Source: Zeus faber
Lineage: Eukaryota; Chordata; Actinopteri; Zeiformes; Zeidae
Reading direction: 5' to 3'
Assembly (NCBI GenBank): GCA_960531495.1
Contig: CAUIJY010000071.1
Span: 1,798,001 to 1,862,000, forward strand
DNA length: 64,000 bases
This document shows positions 61,828 to 64,000 of this stretch, piece after piece (the first letter of the stretch is position 1; the number at the start of each line of letters is the position of its first letter). The translations under genes were made by a program, and so were the position numbers. The notes under the pieces were generated by a model. It was not told the DNA's origin and searched no databases. It worked only from the letters and a program-made list of their open reading frames with translations.

Positions 61828-62842
61828 AAGAAAGATTGAAAGAAAGATTGAAAGAAAGATTGAAAGAATTAAATATTGAAATAATGATTGAAGTTTGAAA
61901 GAAAGAATGAAAGAAAGATTGAAAGATTGAAAGATTGAAAGAAAGAATGAAAAATTGAAAGAAGGAATGAAAGAACGATTGAAAGAAAGAATGAAAGAAT
62001 GAAAGAAAGATTGAAAGAATATTGAAAGAAAGAGAGAATGAAAGTAAGAAAGATTGAAAGAAAGATTGAAAGTAATAAAGATTGAAAGAAAGAATGAAAG
62101 AAAAATTGAAAGATTGATAGATTGAAAGAAAGATTGAAAGAAAGATATAAAGAAAGATTGAAAGACTGAAAGAAAGAATGAATAAAAGAATTAAAGAAAG
62201 ATTGAAAGATTGAAAGATTGAAAGAAAGATTGAAAGAAAGAAAGATTTATAGAAAGAATGAAAGAAAGATTGAAAAAAGATTGAAAAAAAGAAAAATTGA
62301 AAGAAAGATTGAAAGAAATATTGAAAGACTGAAGGAAAGAATGAAAGAAAGATGGAAAGAAAGATTGAATGAAAGAAAGATTGAAAGTAAGAAAGATTGA
62401 AAGAAATATTGAAAGAAAGATTGAAAGATTGAAAGAAAGAATGAAAGAAAGATTGAAAGATTGAAAGATTGAAAGATTGAAAGAAAGAATTAAAGAAAGA
62501 GTGAAAGATTGAAAGAAAAATTGAAAGAAAGATTGAAAGATTGAAAGATTGAAAGAAAGATTGAAAGTTTGAAAGAAATATTGAAAGACTGAAAGAAAGA
62601 TTGCAAGAAAGATTGAAAAAAGAAAGAAAGATTGAAAGATTCAATGAAAGAAAGATTGAAAGATTAAAAGAAAGAATGAAAGAAAGATTGAAAAATTGAA
62701 AGATTGAAAGAAAGACTAAAAGAAAGAAAGAACGATTGAAAGAAAGATTGAAAGAAAGATTGAATGAAAGAAAGATTGTAAGAAAGAATGAAACAAAGAT
62801 TGAAATAAAGAAAGAAAGAAAGATTGAAAGAAAGATTGAAAG

Positions 62843-63904
62843 AAAGATTGAAAGACTGAAAGAAAGAATTAAAGAAAGATTGAAAGTTTGAAAGAAAGAA
62901 TAAAAGAATTAAAGAAAGATTGAAAGAAATATTGAAAGAAAGAATGAAAGAAAGATTGAAAGATTAAACAATTGAAAGAAAGATTGCAAGAAAGATTGAA
63001 AAAAGAAAGATTGAAAGAAATAATGAAAGATAGATTGAACGATTGGAAGAAATATTGAAAGATAGAAAAATTGAAAGTAAGAAAGATTGAAAGAAATAAT
63101 GAAAGAAAGATTGAAAGATTGAAAGAAAGAATGAAAGAAAGATTGAAAGATTGGAAGAAATATTGAAAGATAGAAAAATTGAAAGAAAGAAAGATTGAAA
63201 AAAAGAATTAAAGAAAGATTGAAAGATTGAAAGAAAGAATGAAAGAAAGATTGAAAGATTGAAAGATTGAAATATTGAAAGAAAGAATGAAAGAAAGATT
63301 GAAAGATTGAAAGAAATATTGAAAGAAAGAGAGATTGAAAGAAAGATTGAAAGTTTGAAAGAAAGATTGAAAGAATGATTGAAAGACTGAAAGAAAGAAT
63401 GAAAGAAAGATTGAAAGTTTGAAAGAAAGAATAAAAGAATTAAAGAAAGATTGAAAGAAATATTGAAAGAAAGAATGAAAGAAAGATTGAAAGATTAAAC
63501 AATTGAAAGAAAGATTGCAAGAAAGATTGAAAAAAGAAAGATTGAAAGAAATAATGAAAGAAAGATTGAACGATTGGAAGAAATATTGAAAGATAGAAAA
63601 ATTGAAAGTAAGAAAGATTGAAAGAAATAATGAAAGAAAGATTGAAAGATTGAAAGAAAGAATGAAAGAAAGATTGAAAGATTGGAAGAAATATTGAAAG
63701 ATAGAAAAATTGAAAGAAAGAAAGATTGAAAAAAAGAATTAAAGAAAGATTGAAGGATTGAAAGAAAGAATGAAAGAAAGATTGAAAGATTGAAAGATTG
63801 AAATATTGAAAGAAAGAATGAAAGAAAGATTGAAAGATTGAAAGAAATCTTGAAAGAAAGAGAGATTGAAAGAAAGATTGAAAGTTTGAAAGAAAGATTG
63901 AAAG
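62843..63904 (+). repeat. 531 bp tandem pair in the second 5,818 bp unit
   Basis: Counterpart of 57,025-58,086, with its internal junction near 63,374. The same small differences between its two members are preserved, which confirms that the pair was copied as a block. Confidence 0.87.
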
Positions 63905-64000
63905 AAAGATTTAAAGAAAGAAAGATTGAAAGAAATATTGAAAGAAAGATTGAAAGATTGAAAGAAAGATTGAAAGAAAGAATGAAAGAAAGATTGAACG

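Larger units (their letters stand above)
1..64000 (+). repeat. Satellite array of GAAA/GATT tetranucleotide words
   Basis: The whole window is one tandem array. The dominant modules on the plus strand are gaaagatt (8 bp) and gaaagaaagatt or gaaagaaagaat (12 bp), mixed in irregular order. Variants come from single substitutions (gact, gaca, gata, ggaa, aacg, tttaaag). The plus strand is rich in A and G, has T mainly as TT or AT pairs, and has very little C. I saw no inverted block: the purine-rich strand is always plus. No unique sequence, transposon terminus, tRNA or rRNA motif interrupts it, and it runs off both ends. This is what simple-sequence-derived satellite DNA of a eukaryote looks like. 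The species, chromosome position and any function cannot be read from the sequence. Confidence 0.97.
58664..64000 (+). repeat. 5,818 bp higher-order unit, copy 2, cut by the window end
   Basis: Continues the 5,818 bp period; the last base (64,000) corresponds to 58,182, so about 5,337 of 5,818 bp are present. Near its start it joins sequence ending gaacgattgaaatattg to the head of the unit. The array evidently continues past the window. Confidence 0.94.

Noticed and set aside
52392-64000. Long minus-strand open frames (up to 473 codons) as protein-coding genes
   Set aside because: Translations are only S, F, L, N, I and Q word repeats, several frames are open at once on both strands, frame is not kept between repeat units, and no promoter, splice or codon-usage signal separates them from the rest of the array.
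1-64000. CRISPR array
   Set aside because: There are no fixed-length direct repeats with unrelated spacers; all sequence between repeats is the same low-complexity word set.
1-64000. Perfect polypurine tract able to form long triplex (H-DNA)
   Set aside because: TT or AT pairs break the purine run every 8-12 bases. Pure purine stretches rarely exceed about 20 bases, so extended triplex formation is not supported by sequence alone.
1-64000. Assignment to a known organism or named satellite
   Set aside because: No unique or conserved sequence is present to identify the source; any species name would be a guess.

Overview
The whole 64 kb window is one uninterrupted tandem-repeat (satellite) array. 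I found no gene, RNA gene, transposon, CRISPR array or unique sequence. The plus strand is built almost entirely from 4-base words (GAAA, GATT, GAAT, with rarer GACT, GATA, GACA and TTTAAA forms). These are joined mainly as an 8-mer (gaaagatt) and a 12-mer (gaaagaaagatt or gaaagaaagaat). Plus-strand C is very rare and G makes up roughly a quarter of bases by consensus. All copies I saw lie in the same orientation. An array this long and homogeneous with higher-order periods of several kilobases points to heterochromatic or satellite DNA of a eukaryotic nuclear genome assembled from long reads. Nothing in the sequence identifies the species. The array continues past both window ends.

Above the short words lies a nested hierarchy of higher-order repeats. 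Zone I (about 1-18,370) has a 2.2-2.3 kb pair (1-4,540), an 833 bp pair (3,890-5,555), a 5,155 bp unit present twice plus a partial third copy (about 3,966-14,955) with an internal 963 bp pair, and a displaced 2.3 kb copy (16,071-18,370). Zone II (about 18,370-26,570) has a 1,609 bp pair, an overlapping 1,816 bp pair and older units of about 2.26-2.30 kb. Zone III (about 26,570-52,280) has units of about 1 kb, 340 bp and 2,445 bp. Most of it is two nearly identical copies of a 10,717 bp unit (about 29,873-40,589 and 40,590-51,306). Zone IV (about 52,280-64,000) is a 5,818 bp unit present once fully and once up to the window edge. It contains internal duplications of 439, 80, 531 and about 200 bp.

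Zones I and IV share rare-base landmarks (caattg, gattgcaag, gacggac) that I do not see between about 21.8 and 52.4 kb. Zone III has its own landmark (agtgcgaaag, only 27,133-51,143). This suggests that a separate sublineage expanded within an older array.

Many long open frames exist, up to 473 codons on the minus strand. They translate only as low-complexity (SFFQ/SFNLSF)n or (KERL)n. They arise because minus-strand stop codons would need TTA, CTA or TCA on the plus strand, which are uncommon here. I do not call any of them a gene. All repeat boundaries were read by eye and are good to tens of bases; the period lengths were checked at several landmarks each.
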